DNA of 64,000 bases from Microbacterium hibisci (GTDB lineage: Bacteria; Actinomycetota; Actinomycetes; Actinomycetales; Microbacteriaceae). The translations under genes were made by a program, and so were the position numbers. The stretch covers positions 432,882 through 496,881 of the forward strand of contig NZ_JADIJC010000004.1 of assembly GCF_015278255.1 (NCBI RefSeq), in the 5' to 3' direction. Positions 32,347-40,359 of the stretch are shown here, piece after piece. The notes under the pieces were generated by a model, which saw only the letters and a program-made list of their open reading frames with translations, was not told where the DNA came from and searched no databases. Every line of letters begins with the position of its first letter. Within the stretch, counting starts at the first letter, position 1.

Positions 32347-32748
32347 CTAGGCGGCGGTCCAACCGCACATGCCGCACTCGCCGGTCGCCGACACCTCGAC
32401 GAAGCAGTTGGGGCACGTCGCGCGCTGGCGCTCGGGGATGACCGGCTTCGGCAGGCGGCGCTCGGCCGCGGGGCGCGACGACTTCGCGCGCGCGGTCGGG
32501 GCCGCCGCCGCGGGCTCGGGGCGGGGTGCCGCCTTCGGCACGTGGAACGCGCAGTAGAAGCGCACGTACCCGTCGTGGTTCTTGGGATGCCGGTGCTTGT
32601 ACGCCCACAGCTCGGTGCGGGGCAGCAGCTCGGAGTCGGGGCCGCAGGCGAAGCAGCGCGTCGGCTCACCCGGGATCACCTCAGCGACCAGCACGGGGTT
32701 CTCGAAGGGGACGGAGTCCCGCCAATCCGCCGACGCGACGATCTTCAT
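32347..32748 (-). CDS. Hypothetical protein with two zinc-binding Cys clusters
   Basis: A protein of 133 residues that I do not recognise as a named family. The N-terminal part has CFAC (Cys32, Cys35) and a later CAFH (Cys66, His69), a possible zinc site. A Pro/Ala-rich linker (about 72-105) follows. The C-terminal zinc ribbon has CPNC and CGMC (Cys112, 115, 125, 128). The ATG at 32748 has GGAGG 7 bases upstream, an excellent ribosome-binding site. The layout suggests binding to RNA, DNA or protein. The resolvase-like protein at 57644 also has a CPKC knuckle. Confidence 0.7.
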   Translation of the reverse strand: MKIVASADWRDSVPFENPVLVAEVIPGEPTRCFACGPDSELLPRTELWAYKHRHPKNHDGYVRFYCAFHVPKAAPRPEPAAAAPTARAKSSRPAAERRLPKPVIPERQRATCPNCFVEVSATGECGMCGWTAA

Positions 32749-32957
32749 GGTCCTGCCTCCCAGCCCCGCGAGCGAACAGCCCGACATTCCACGGTAAGCG
32801 ACGCGCGCGGCATCCGGGAATCGAGACGGTGACGCCCGCCTTGACATCCCCGCGCGGCGCACGGCGGAGAGCTGCGGCGAGTGCGGAGGGGACGGATGCC
32901 GTCGCGCGGCGCTTCCGCCACGGCCGGGCGACGCAGCGCCCGACCGTGGCGCCGGGA

Positions 32958-33506
32958 TCAGGCGGACTGGCCCGCGTGCTTCCCCTCGCCGATCTCCTCG
33001 ACGACCTTCGCGTTGAACGCCGGCAGGTCGTCGGGCGTGCGGCTCGAGACGAGTCCCTCGTCCACGACGACCTCTTCGTCGACCCACGTCGCGCCGGCGT
33101 TGCGGAGGTCGGTCTTGAGGCTCGGGTAGCTCGTCAGCGTGCGCCCGTTCACGACGTCGGCCTCCACCAGCAGCCAGCCGCCGTGGCAGATGACGCCGAC
33201 CGGCTTCTTCTGCTCGAAGAAGCGGCGGCCGAAGGCCACGGCGTCACCGTCCATGCGCAGATGATCGGCGTTCACGACGCCGCCCGGCAGTACCAGGGCA
33301 TCGAACTCGGCGGCATCCGCTCCCGCGACCGCCGCGTCCACCTTCTGACGGTGACCCTTCTTCCCCTCGATCTCGCCCTGCTCCGGGGAGAGCAGGACGG
33401 CCGTGGCGCCGGCCGACGTGACGGCCTCCCACGGCGAGGTCAGTTCGCTGTCTTCGTAGCCGTTGGTCGCGACGAAGGCGACCTTCTTCCCGGTGAGATC
33501 AGTCAT
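32958..33506 (-). CDS. DJ-1/PfpI family protein (type 1 glutamine amidotransferase-like)
   Basis: A protein of 182 residues with the conserved nucleophile Cys107 in the elbow GVICHGGWLL and Glu18 in GYEDSE. These features match the PfpI/YhbO subgroup, whose members have been described as proteases, chaperones or glyoxalase/deglycase enzymes acting on carbonyl damage. The ATG at 33506 has TACCGT seven bases upstream, so a leaderless mRNA is likely. It is divergent from tag, with a hairpin and both promoters in the 101-bp gap. Confidence 0.92.
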   Translation of the reverse strand: MTDLTGKKVAFVATNGYEDSELTSPWEAVTSAGATAVLLSPEQGEIEGKKGHRQKVDAAVAGADAAEFDALVLPGGVVNADHLRMDGDAVAFGRRFFEQKKPVGVICHGGWLLVEADVVNGRTLTSYPSLKTDLRNAGATWVDEEVVVDEGLVSSRTPDDLPAFNAKVVEEIGEGKHAGQSA

Positions 33507-33553
33507 GCCCGCCACGGTACGCAGGCCGCGTCGCCACCTGCAGGGGGTTGACA

Positions 33554-33590
33554 GCCGTCCGGCCCGGGAGAGCCCGGGATGTCGGACGGC
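33554..33590. promoter_or_regulatory. Perfect hairpin in the divergent pfpI-like/tag promoter region
   Basis: Outer arms GCCGTCCG/CGGACGGC enclose CCCGGG-AGAG-CCCGGG. The hairpin lies just 5 bp before the tag -10 hexamer and upstream of the pfpI-like gene, so it could be an operator or a structured insulator. Confidence 0.5.
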
Positions 33591-33595
33591 CGCCA

Positions 33596-33601
33596 TAGGC
33601 T
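33596..33601 (+). promoter_or_regulatory. -10 hexamer TAGGCT for leaderless tag mRNA
   Basis: TAGGCT is followed by six bases and the GTG at 33608, as at 13158 and 61361. No Shine-Dalgarno is present. Confidence 0.5.
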
Positions 33602-33607
33602 GGCGCG

Positions 33608-34189
33608 GTGAGCACCCGGATCGGTCCCGACGGCCGCGCACGCTGCGCGTGGGTCGGCGACGACCCCGAGTACGCCCGCTACCACGACGAGGAGTGGGGG
33701 GTGCCCCTGCACGGTGACCGCGCGCTCTTCGAGAAGATGAGCCTCGAAGGGTTCCAGGCGGGGCTGTCGTGGATCACGATCCTCCGCAAGCGTCCGCGGT
33801 TCCGCGAGGTGTTCCACGGCTTCGAGCCGGAGGCGGTGGCCGCATTCGGCGAGGATGACGTGGCACGGCTGATGACGGATGCCGGCATCATCCGCAACCG
33901 CGCCAAGATCGAGGCCACGATCTCCAATGCGCGTCTCCTGCTCGACATGGCGCCGGGAGAACTCGATGCCTTCATGTGGTCGTTCGCCCCGGCATCCCAC
34001 CGCCGTCCCGCCACCTTCGCCGACGTGCCCGCGATCACCCCCGAAGCCACAGCGATGAGCAAGGCGCTGCGCAAGCGGGGGTTCCGCTTCGTCGGGCCGA
34101 CGACGATGTACGCGCTCATGCAGTCCGCCGGCATGGTCGACGACCACGTCGACGGCTGCTGGCGGGTGAGTTCTCCGCCAAGCGGATAA
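33608..34189 (+). CDS. tag: DNA-3-methyladenine glycosylase I
   Basis: A protein of 193 residues, the usual length. It removes 3-methyladenine from alkylated DNA in base-excision repair. The N-terminal CAWVGDDPEYARYHDEEWG is the family's zinc and base-binding block, LFEKMSLEGFQAGLSWITIL the helical core, and FRFVGPTTMYALMQSAGMVDDH holds the C-terminal zinc-ligand region. The GTG at 33608 follows a TAGGCT hexamer by six bases. The stop codon lies inside the inverted repeat that probably controls the next gene, a TetR regulator. Confidence 0.95.
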   Translation: MSTRIGPDGRARCAWVGDDPEYARYHDEEWGVPLHGDRALFEKMSLEGFQAGLSWITILRKRPRFREVFHGFEPEAVAAFGEDDVARLMTDAGIIRNRAKIEATISNARLLLDMAPGELDAFMWSFAPASHRRPATFADVPAITPEATAMSKALRKRGFRFVGPTTMYALMQSAGMVDDHVDGCWRVSSPPSG

Positions 34190-34212
34190 CCTATCCGTTT
34201 CGGGTGTAGTGT
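34183..34212 (+). promoter_or_regulatory. TetR-type operator and -10 of the regulator gene
   Basis: The inverted repeat CGGATA-ACC-TATCCG (34183-34197) overlaps the tag stop codon. TAGTGT (34207-34212) lies six bases before the ATG of the TetR gene. The repeat would cover the spacer of the promoter, consistent with autorepression. Confidence 0.55.
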
Positions 34213-34218
34213 GGGAGC

Positions 34219-34827
34219 ATGAGCCCCCGAGCCGACGCTGTGCGCAGCCGTGAGCGCATCCTCGAGGCGGCGCGCCGGCACGACGTGCGCGCGCTGCGCC
34301 TCAACGACATCGCCCGCGATGCCGGCGTGGGGATCGGCACGGTCTACCGGCACTTCCCGACCGTCACGGCACTCGTCGAGGCGTTGAGCGTCGATGCGCT
34401 GGTCCGCCTGGTCGCCGCCGCCGACCGTGCGGCGATCGAGCCCGACGCCGATCGGGCGCTCCGGGGCTTCCTCGACGACGCCTTGACGCTGCAACTCGAG
34501 GACGGCGGGCTCGAGGCAGTGCTCACCGATCTGGCGCGCACGGACCCCGTCGTGCACGACGAGTGCGCCGCCGCGCGCGGCAGGGTCTTCGCGGGCTACG
34601 ACGCCGTGCTCTCACGCGCGCAGCGCGACGGCGTCGTCCGCGGGGACGTCTCGGCCGCACAGCTGCAGCGCCTTGTCTGCGGCGTGGAGCACGCGGTGCG
34701 CCTCGGCGCCCCCGCCGACCGCGACCTGCTGCTCGACATCCTGGTCTCGGGCCTGCGTCTCGAGACCGGCACCCCTTCGACATCTCCGGCCACTGCCGCG
34801 GCCCGTTCCGCCGCAGTGCTCGGCTGA
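34219..34827 (+). CDS. TetR family transcriptional regulator
   Basis: A protein of 202 residues. The N-terminal helix-turn-helix includes RLNDIARDAGVGIGTVYRHFPT, typical of TetR proteins. The C-terminal ligand-binding part is Ala/Leu-rich with no clear subfamily mark. It lies 9 bp upstream of the flavin fusion gene on the same strand and has a palindrome at its own promoter. It is therefore expected to repress itself and the oxidoreductase until a ligand, perhaps the enzyme's substrate, binds. Confidence 0.92.
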   Translation: MSPRADAVRSRERILEAARRHDVRALRLNDIARDAGVGIGTVYRHFPTVTALVEALSVDALVRLVAAADRAAIEPDADRALRGFLDDALTLQLEDGGLEAVLTDLARTDPVVHDECAAARGRVFAGYDAVLSRAQRDGVVRGDVSAAQLQRLVCGVEHAVRLGAPADRDLLLDILVSGLRLETGTPSTSPATAAARSAAVLG

Positions 34828-34836
34828 AAGGACCTC

Positions 34837-37125
34837 ATGGACTACGGACACGCGCTCGAATTCGGCGCGTTCATCACCCCTTCCGCGGCGAACCCCGACG
34901 CCCCGGTGCTCCTGTCACAGGTGGCCGAGGCATCCGGTCTCGACCTCGTCACCTTCCAGGACCATCCGTACCAGCCCGCGTTCCTCGACACCTGGACGCT
35001 CATGTCGTTCGTCGCCGCGCGCACCGAGACCATCCGCGTCGCGCCCAACGTGCTGAACGTGCCGTTGCGGCCGCCCGCGGTCGTGGCGCGCGCCGCTGCG
35101 AGCATCGACGTGCTCTCGGGCGGTCGCTTCGACCTCGGCCTCGGCGCCGGCGGCTTCTGGGACGCCATCGAGGCGATGGGCGGCACGCGGCTCACGCCAG
35201 GGCAGGCCGTCACCGCGCTGGAGGAGGCGATCGACCTCATCCGCGAGCTCTGGCGCACCGACGAGCGCCGGGGCGTCTTCACCGAAGGGCGCTACCACCG
35301 CGTGCAGGGTGCGAAGCGCGGGCCGCGGCCGGCGCACGAGATCCCGCTCCACATCGGCGCGTACAAGCCGCGCATGCTCTCGCTCACCGGCCGCAAGGGC
35401 GACGGCTGGCTTCCGTCGCTCGGCTACCTGAAACCCGGCGACCTGGCCAAGGGCAACGCCGCGATCGACGAGGCCGCGCAGTCCGTCGGCCGCGATCCGC
35501 GCGAGATCCGGCGCCTGCTGAACATCGGGCAGCTTGCCGCCGACCCGGAAGAGTTCGCCGAGCGCCTGGCCCGACTCGCGCTCGAAGACGGCATCGGCAC
35601 GTTCATCCTCGCGACCGACGACCCGAACCTGCTGCAGAGCTTCGGCGAGGAGGTCGGCCCGGCGGTGCGCGCGCTCGTCGCGAGCGAGCGCGGGACGCGC
35701 GGGGTGTCGGCGGCGCCGGTGCGGTCGTCGGCGGCGCTGGCAGCACGCCGCGACGGCATCGCGTACGACGATGTGCCGGCCGGCCTCCGGGCGATCGAGC
35801 CCGGCGACTTCGAGTACGGCGACGTGCGCGCGACGTACATGCGCGGCGGGGCACCGGGCCTGGTGCTGCAGCCGACGTCCGCGCCCCAGGTCGCCGAGGC
35901 GCTCGCCTTCGCACGGCGCCATCCCGAGCTCCCGCTCGCGGTGCGCAGCGGCGGGCACGGCATCAGCGGCCGCAGCACGAACGACGGCGGGATCGTGATC
36001 GACCTGCGGCGCCTCGACGGGATCGAGGTGCTCGACGCCGGCCGCCGCCTCGTGCGGATCGGGCCAGGCGCCCGGTGGGCGCAGGTGGCCGCGGCGCTCG
36101 GCGAGCACGGCTGGGCGCTGACCTCGGGCGACTACGGCGGCGTGGGTGTCGGCGGGCTGGCGACGGCGGGCGGCATCGGGCTGCTCGCGCGCGAGCACGG
36201 TCTCACCATCGATCACCTGCGCGCCGCCGAGGTGGTGCTGGCCGACGGCTCGATCGTGCGGACGGACGCCGCGACCCACCCCGAGCTCTTCTGGGCCATC
36301 CGCGGGGCCGGGGCGAACGTCGGCATCGTCACGGCCTTCGAGTTCGAGGTGGACGAAGTCGGCCAGGTGGGGTATGCGCAGCTCGCTTTCCAGGTCGACG
36401 ACGTCGCGGCGTTCCTCGAGGGGTACGGGCGCATCGTCGAGTCGTCGCCGCGCGACGTGACGCTGTTCCTCCTCACCGGCGGCCCGCGACCGGGGCAGCC
36501 CCAGCCTGGCCGCCGGCAGCCTTCCGAGTACATCGTCCAGCTGTACGGGATCGTCGACTCCGACGACCCCGACACGATCATCGCGCGCCTGCAGCCCTTC
36601 GCCGAGCTCGCGCCGCTCGTACAGCAGTCGGTGCAGCTCACCACCTATCCGCAGATCATGGCGAACGCCGATCTGGGCCCGCAGCACGGCGCCGGCGAGC
36701 CGCACTCGCGCTCGGGCCTGATCGAGCACGTCACGCCCGCCTTCGCGGAAGCGGTGGAACGCATGCTTCAGTCCGGCGCGGTCCCGTTCTTCCAGCTGCG
36801 CGCGGTCGGCGGGGCGGTGGCAGACGTGGCCGACGACGCCACCGCGTACACCCACCGGTCGGCGAACTTCTCGGTGGCAGCGCTCGGATCCCACCCCGAT
36901 CGGCTCGACGCGCAGTGGCGGACGCTCGCGGCGCACCTCGACGGGATGTACCTGAGCTTCGACTCGTCGCTGCGGCCCGAGCGCGTCGCCGAGGCGTTCC
37001 CACCGGCGACCCTCGCGCGGTTGCGCGCGGTGAAGGCGGCGTACGACCCGACGTGCGTGTTCCGCGACAACTTCGCGATCGAGCCCGCCGAGCCGGACGA
37101 GCCTGCGGACGCCGACGCGGCCTGA
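34837..37125 (+). CDS. Fusion of LLM-class oxidoreductase and FAD-linked (BBE-type) oxidase
   Basis: A protein of 762 residues made of two enzymes. Residues about 1-285 are a luciferase-like (LLM) flavin- or F420-dependent domain. Residues about 315-750 are a VAO/berberine-bridge-type oxidase with the FAD motif RSGGHGISGRSTNDGG; its His is the usual covalent FAD ligand. The second attachment Cys of bicovalent members is absent (GVGVGGLATAGGIG). The C-terminal substrate-side motif YDPTCVF has Cys where Asn is usual. Fusion implies two consecutive redox steps on one substrate. The TetR gene directly upstream suggests induction, possibly for breakdown of an alkaloid- or terpenoid-like compound; that is inference. 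Confidence 0.88.
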   Translation: MDYGHALEFGAFITPSAANPDAPVLLSQVAEASGLDLVTFQDHPYQPAFLDTWTLMSFVAARTETIRVAPNVLNVPLRPPAVVARAAASIDVLSGGRFDLGLGAGGFWDAIEAMGGTRLTPGQAVTALEEAIDLIRELWRTDERRGVFTEGRYHRVQGAKRGPRPAHEIPLHIGAYKPRMLSLTGRKGDGWLPSLGYLKPGDLAKGNAAIDEAAQSVGRDPREIRRLLNIGQLAADPEEFAERLARLALEDGIGTFILATDDPNLLQSFGEEVGPAVRALVASERGTRGVSAAPVRSSAALAARRDGIAYDDVPAGLRAIEPGDFEYGDVRATYMRGGAPGLVLQPTSAPQVAEALAFARRHPELPLAVRSGGHGISGRSTNDGGIVIDLRRLDGIEVLDAGRRLVRIGPGARWAQVAAALGEHGWALTSGDYGGVGVGGLATAGGIGLLAREHGLTIDHLRAAEVVLADGSIVRTDAATHPELFWAIRGAGANVGIVTAFEFEVDEVGQVGYAQLAFQVDDVAAFLEGYGRIVESSPRDVTLFLLTGGPRPGQPQPGRRQPSEYIVQLYGIVDSDDPDTIIARLQPFAELAPLVQQSVQLTTYPQIMANADLGPQHGAGEPHSRSGLIEHVTPAFAEAVERMLQSGAVPFFQLRAVGGAVADVADDATAYTHRSANFSVAALGSHPDRLDAQWRTLAAHLDGMYLSFDSSLRPERVAEAFPPATLARLRAVKAAYDPTCVFRDNFAIEPAEPDEPADADAA

Positions 37126-37691
37126 GCGCCCGCAGACGAAGCGTCACGAAGTTTCCGGGAACGTCGGGGCGTTTCGTCTCGCTCGTTCCTCGCTCGCTCA
37201 ACGGCCGGGATACAGGCCGCGGTCGTTGAGCGGAGGGCGCTCCAGCGCCCGCAGACGAAACGCGTCTGGGTTTCCGGGAACGTCGGGGCGTTTCGTCTCG
37301 CTCCGCTCGCTCAACGGCCGGGGATCGGTCGTTGAGCGGAGGGCGCTCCAGCGCCCGCAGACGAAACGCGTCTGGGTTTCCGGGAACGTCGGGGCGTTTC
37401 GTCTCGCTCGTTCCTCGCTCGCTCAACGGCCGGGGATCGGTCGTTGAGCGGAGGGCGCTCTGGCGCCCGCAGACGAAACGCGTCTGGGTTTCCGGGAACG
37501 TCGGGGCGTTTCGTCTCGCTCGTTCCTCGCTCGCTCAACGGCCGGGGATCGGTCGTTGAGCGGAGGGCGCTCTGGCGCCCGCAGACGAGACGCGTCTGGG
37601 TTTCCGGGAACGTCGGGGCGTTTCGTCTCGCTCGTCCCTCGCTCGCTCAACGGCCGGGATACAGGCCGCGGTCGTTGAGCGGAGAGGGCGG
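37126..37691. repeat. Array of the palindromic interspersed element (about five units)
   Basis: This stretch between two genes has unit starts (GGTCGTTGAG) at 37221, 37327, 37439, 37551 and 37670, preceded by a copy lacking its left arm that begins right after the stop codon. Units are 106-119 bp. Each has outer arms GGTCGTTGAGCG/CGCTCAACGGCC, inner arms GACGAAACGC/GGCGTTTCGTC and a GGGCGCTCCAGCGCCC-type hairpin. The central spacer (CTGGGTTTCCGGGAACG) is the same in all units here but differs from that at 63 kb. No gene was found in it. Confidence 0.95.
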
Positions 37692-37745
37692 ATCGAGCAG
37701 GATTCAGGAAGCGCGGTGTCCGGGTTCACGGGCATACTCGTGCGC

Positions 37746-40193
37746 ATGGCATCCGAGGCATCCGTCCCCCACATCGCCGATTCGCACGAGGTCATCCGTG
37801 TCGTGGGCGCCCGCGAGAACAACCTGAAGAACGTCTCGGTCGAGATCCCCAAGCGGCGGCTGACCGTGTTCACGGGTGTGAGCGGCTCGGGCAAGTCGTC
37901 GCTCGTCTTCGGAACGATCGCGAACGAGTCGCAGCGGCTGATCAACGAGACGTATCCGACTTTCGTGCAGCAGTTCATGGGGCAGCTGAGCCGCCCCGAG
38001 GTCGACGCGCTCGAGAACGTGAGCCCGGCGATCATCGTGGATCAGGAGCGCATGGGCGCCAACGCGCGCTCGACCGTGGGCACGGCGACCGACGCCCACG
38101 CGATGCTCCGGCTGCTGTTCAGCCGCATCGGCCAGCCGCACGTCGGGTCGCCGCAGGCATTCTCGTTCAACATCCCCTCGGTGTCCGGCGCCGGTGCCAT
38201 CACCCTCGAGAAGGGCGGCAAGCAGGTCAAGGAGCGGCGGTCGTTCGAGATCACCGGCGGCATGTGCCCGCGCTGCGAGGGTCTCGGCGAGACGAGCGAC
38301 GTCGATCTCGACGAGCTCTACGACAAGACGAAGTCGCTGCAGGACGGCGCCATCCAGGTACCGGGCTACAACCCCGACGGCTGGATGGTGAAGGGCTTCT
38401 CCGAGTCGGGCTTCGTCGACGCCGCCAAGCCGATCCAGGACTACACCGAGCAGGAGCGCGCGGACTTCCTCTACAAGGAGCCGACCAAGGTCAAGATCAA
38501 CGGCATCAACATGACCTACGAGGGGCTGGTGCCGAAGATCACCAAGTCCATGCTGCAGAAGGACCGCGACTCGCTGCAGCCGCACATCCGCGCGTTCGTC
38601 GATCGGGCGGTGAAGTTCCTGCCGTGCCCCGACTGCGGCGGCTCTCGTCTGAACGAGGGCGCGCGGTCGTCGAAGATCAACGGGATCAGCATCGCGGATG
38701 CCGCAGCCATGCAGATCACGGATCTCGCAGCCTGGCTCGACACGGTCGACGACCCTTCGGTCGCGCCCCTCATGGCCGGTCTGCGCCAGACGATCGCCTC
38801 CTTCATCGACATCGGGCTGGGCTACCTGTCGCTGGACCGGTCGTCGGGCACGCTCTCGGGCGGCGAGGCGCAGCGCACGAAGATGATCCGGCACCTCGGC
38901 TCGGCGCTCACCGACATCAGCTACGTGTTCGACGAGCCCACGGCAGGCCTCCACCCGCACGACATCGAGCGGATGAACCGGCTCCTGAAGCTGCTGCGCG
39001 ACAAGGGCAACACGGTGCTCGTCGTCGAGCACAAGCCCGAGGTGATCGAGATCGCCGACCACATCGTCGACCTGGGTCCCGGCGCCGGCCGGTCAGGTGG
39101 CGAGGTGCAGTACGAGGGCGACGTCGCGGGCCTGCGCGCCTCCGGCACGATCACCGGCCGACACCTCGACGACCGCGCGCGCCTCAAGGACTCCACGCGG
39201 GCAGCGACGGGCGCCCTGGAGATCCGCGGCGCGACGCAGCACAACCTCAAGAACGTCGACGTGGACGTGCCGCTCGGGATCCTCACCGTCGTCACCGGGG
39301 TCGCGGGCTCGGGGAAGTCGTCGCTGATCCACGGCAACGTGCCGGGCTTCGACGACGTGGTCGTCGTCGACCAGTCGCCGATCAAGGGCAACCGGCGCTC
39401 GAGCCCCGCCACGTACACCGGCATCCTCGACACCGTCCGTTCCGCCTTCGCGAAAGCCAACGGCGTGAAGCCCGCGCTCTTCAGCGCGAACTCCGAGGGC
39501 GCCTGCCCCGCGTGCCGGGGCCTCGGCGTCATCATCACGAATCTCGGTTTCACGCAGACCGTCGAGACACTGTGCGAGCTGTGCGAGGGGTCGGGCTTCA
39601 GCGACGAGGTGCTGCAGTACACGCTCGACGGCAAGAACATCGCCGAGGTGCTGGCGATGTCGGCCGCCGAGGCGGCGGCCTTCTTCACGAAGGGCCCCGC
39701 GCACACCACGCTCGTGCGCATGATCGACGTGGGCCTCGGCTACCTCACGCTCGGCCAGGCACTCAACACGCTCTCGGGCGGCGAGCGGCAGCGGCTGAAG
39801 CTCGCGATCTCGATGGCGAAGAAGGGTGCGATCTACGTGCTCGACGAGCCGACCACGGGCCTGCACCTCGCCGATGTGGAGAACATGCTCGGGATGCTCG
39901 ACCGCCTGGTCGAGGCCGGCAACAGCGTCATTGTGATCGAGCACCACCAGGCCGTGATGGCGCACGCCGACTGGATCATCGACATCGGCCCGGGCGCGGG
40001 CCACGACGGCGGGACCATCGTGTTCGAGGGCACCCCGACCGACCTCGTCGCGACGGCGGACACCCTGACCGCCCAGCACCTCCGCGAATACGTCGGCGCT
40101 TCGACAACCGGGGCGACCGTCCCGGCTTCCGGAGGCGCAGCCGGCTCGTCGCGATCGCGGGGATGGGTGATTGTCCCCATGGATGCCCCCTGA
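37746..40193 (+). CDS. UvrA-like ABC ATPase (short UvrA paralogue)
   Basis: A protein of 815 residues, shorter than housekeeping UvrA (about 950). Two ABC modules have Walker [10 protein letters not shown] and VAGSGKSSL and signatures LSGGEAQR and LSGGERQR. The zinc-binding Cys pairs typical of UvrA are present: CPRCEG, CPDCGG, CPACRG with CELCEG. Short UvrA paralogues, such as DrrC-like proteins, often give resistance to DNA-binding drugs. The ATG at 37746 has CATACT seven bases upstream (leaderless pattern); the GTG at 37716 with AGGAAG before it is an alternative that adds ten residues. The last 40 residues are low-complexity. The gene lies just after the repeat array. Confidence 0.9.
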   Translation: MASEASVPHIADSHEVIRVVGARENNLKNVSVEIPKRRLTVFTGVSGSGKSSLVFGTIANESQRLINETYPTFVQQFMGQLSRPEVDALENVSPAIIVDQERMGANARSTVGTATDAHAMLRLLFSRIGQPHVGSPQAFSFNIPSVSGAGAITLEKGGKQVKERRSFEITGGMCPRCEGLGETSDVDLDELYDKTKSLQDGAIQVPGYNPDGWMVKGFSESGFVDAAKPIQDYTEQERADFLYKEPTKVKINGINMTYEGLVPKITKSMLQKDRDSLQPHIRAFVDRAVKFLPCPDCGGSRLNEGARSSKINGISIADAAAMQITDLAAWLDTVDDPSVAPLMAGLRQTIASFIDIGLGYLSLDRSSGTLSGGEAQRTKMIRHLGSALTDISYVFDEPTAGLHPHDIERMNRLLKLLRDKGNTVLVVEHKPEVIEIADHIVDLGPGAGRSGGEVQYEGDVAGLRASGTITGRHLDDRARLKDSTRAATGALEIRGATQHNLKNVDVDVPLGILTVVTGVAGSGKSSLIHGNVPGFDDVVVVDQSPIKGNRRSSPATYTGILDTVRSAFAKANGVKPALFSANSEGACPACRGLGVIITNLGFTQTVETLCELCEGSGFSDEVLQYTLDGKNIAEVLAMSAAEAAAFFTKGPAHTTLVRMIDVGLGYLTLGQALNTLSGGERQRLKLAISMAKKGAIYVLDEPTTGLHLADVENMLGMLDRLVEAGNSVIVIEHHQAVMAHADWIIDIGPGAGHDGGTIVFEGTPTDLVATADTLTAQHLREYVGASTTGATVPASGGAAGSSRSRGWVIVPMDAP

Positions 40194-40255
40194 TCAGGCC
40201 GATTACGATCGGTCAGGTCGACGTACCTCGTCCGGATGCATCGCGGGCGACGGGT

Positions 40256-40261
40256 TAGGCT
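40256..40261 (+). promoter_or_regulatory. -10 hexamer TAGGCT upstream of the giant-protein operon
   Basis: TAGGCT lies 98 bp before the ATG at 40360 and would give a leader of about 90 bases with GGAGGAGG. It is the only good -10 in the 166-bp gap. No clear -35 was seen. Confidence 0.4.
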
Positions 40262-40359
40262 GAGTCGTTCCCCCAGGTCTTCGGTGAGCTTCCGGCGCCC
40301 CACGCCGGACCGTATGCCACGTCGAGACGCACGATGCCCCGGAGGAGGCCGAGGTTTCC

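Noticed and set aside
33548..33553. TTGACA as the -35 of tag
   Set aside because: It is 42 bp from the TAGGCT -10, far beyond a working spacer, and a hairpin lies between them.
37311..37650. Small frames of about 75 codons in both strands of the 37-kb array
   Set aside because: They are the same repeat translated several times, without ribosome-binding sites; their product only mirrors the palindromic arms.
37126..37691. CRISPR-like array
   Set aside because: The period is 106-119 bp, the supposed spacers are identical, and each unit is a nested palindrome; no cas gene is in the window.
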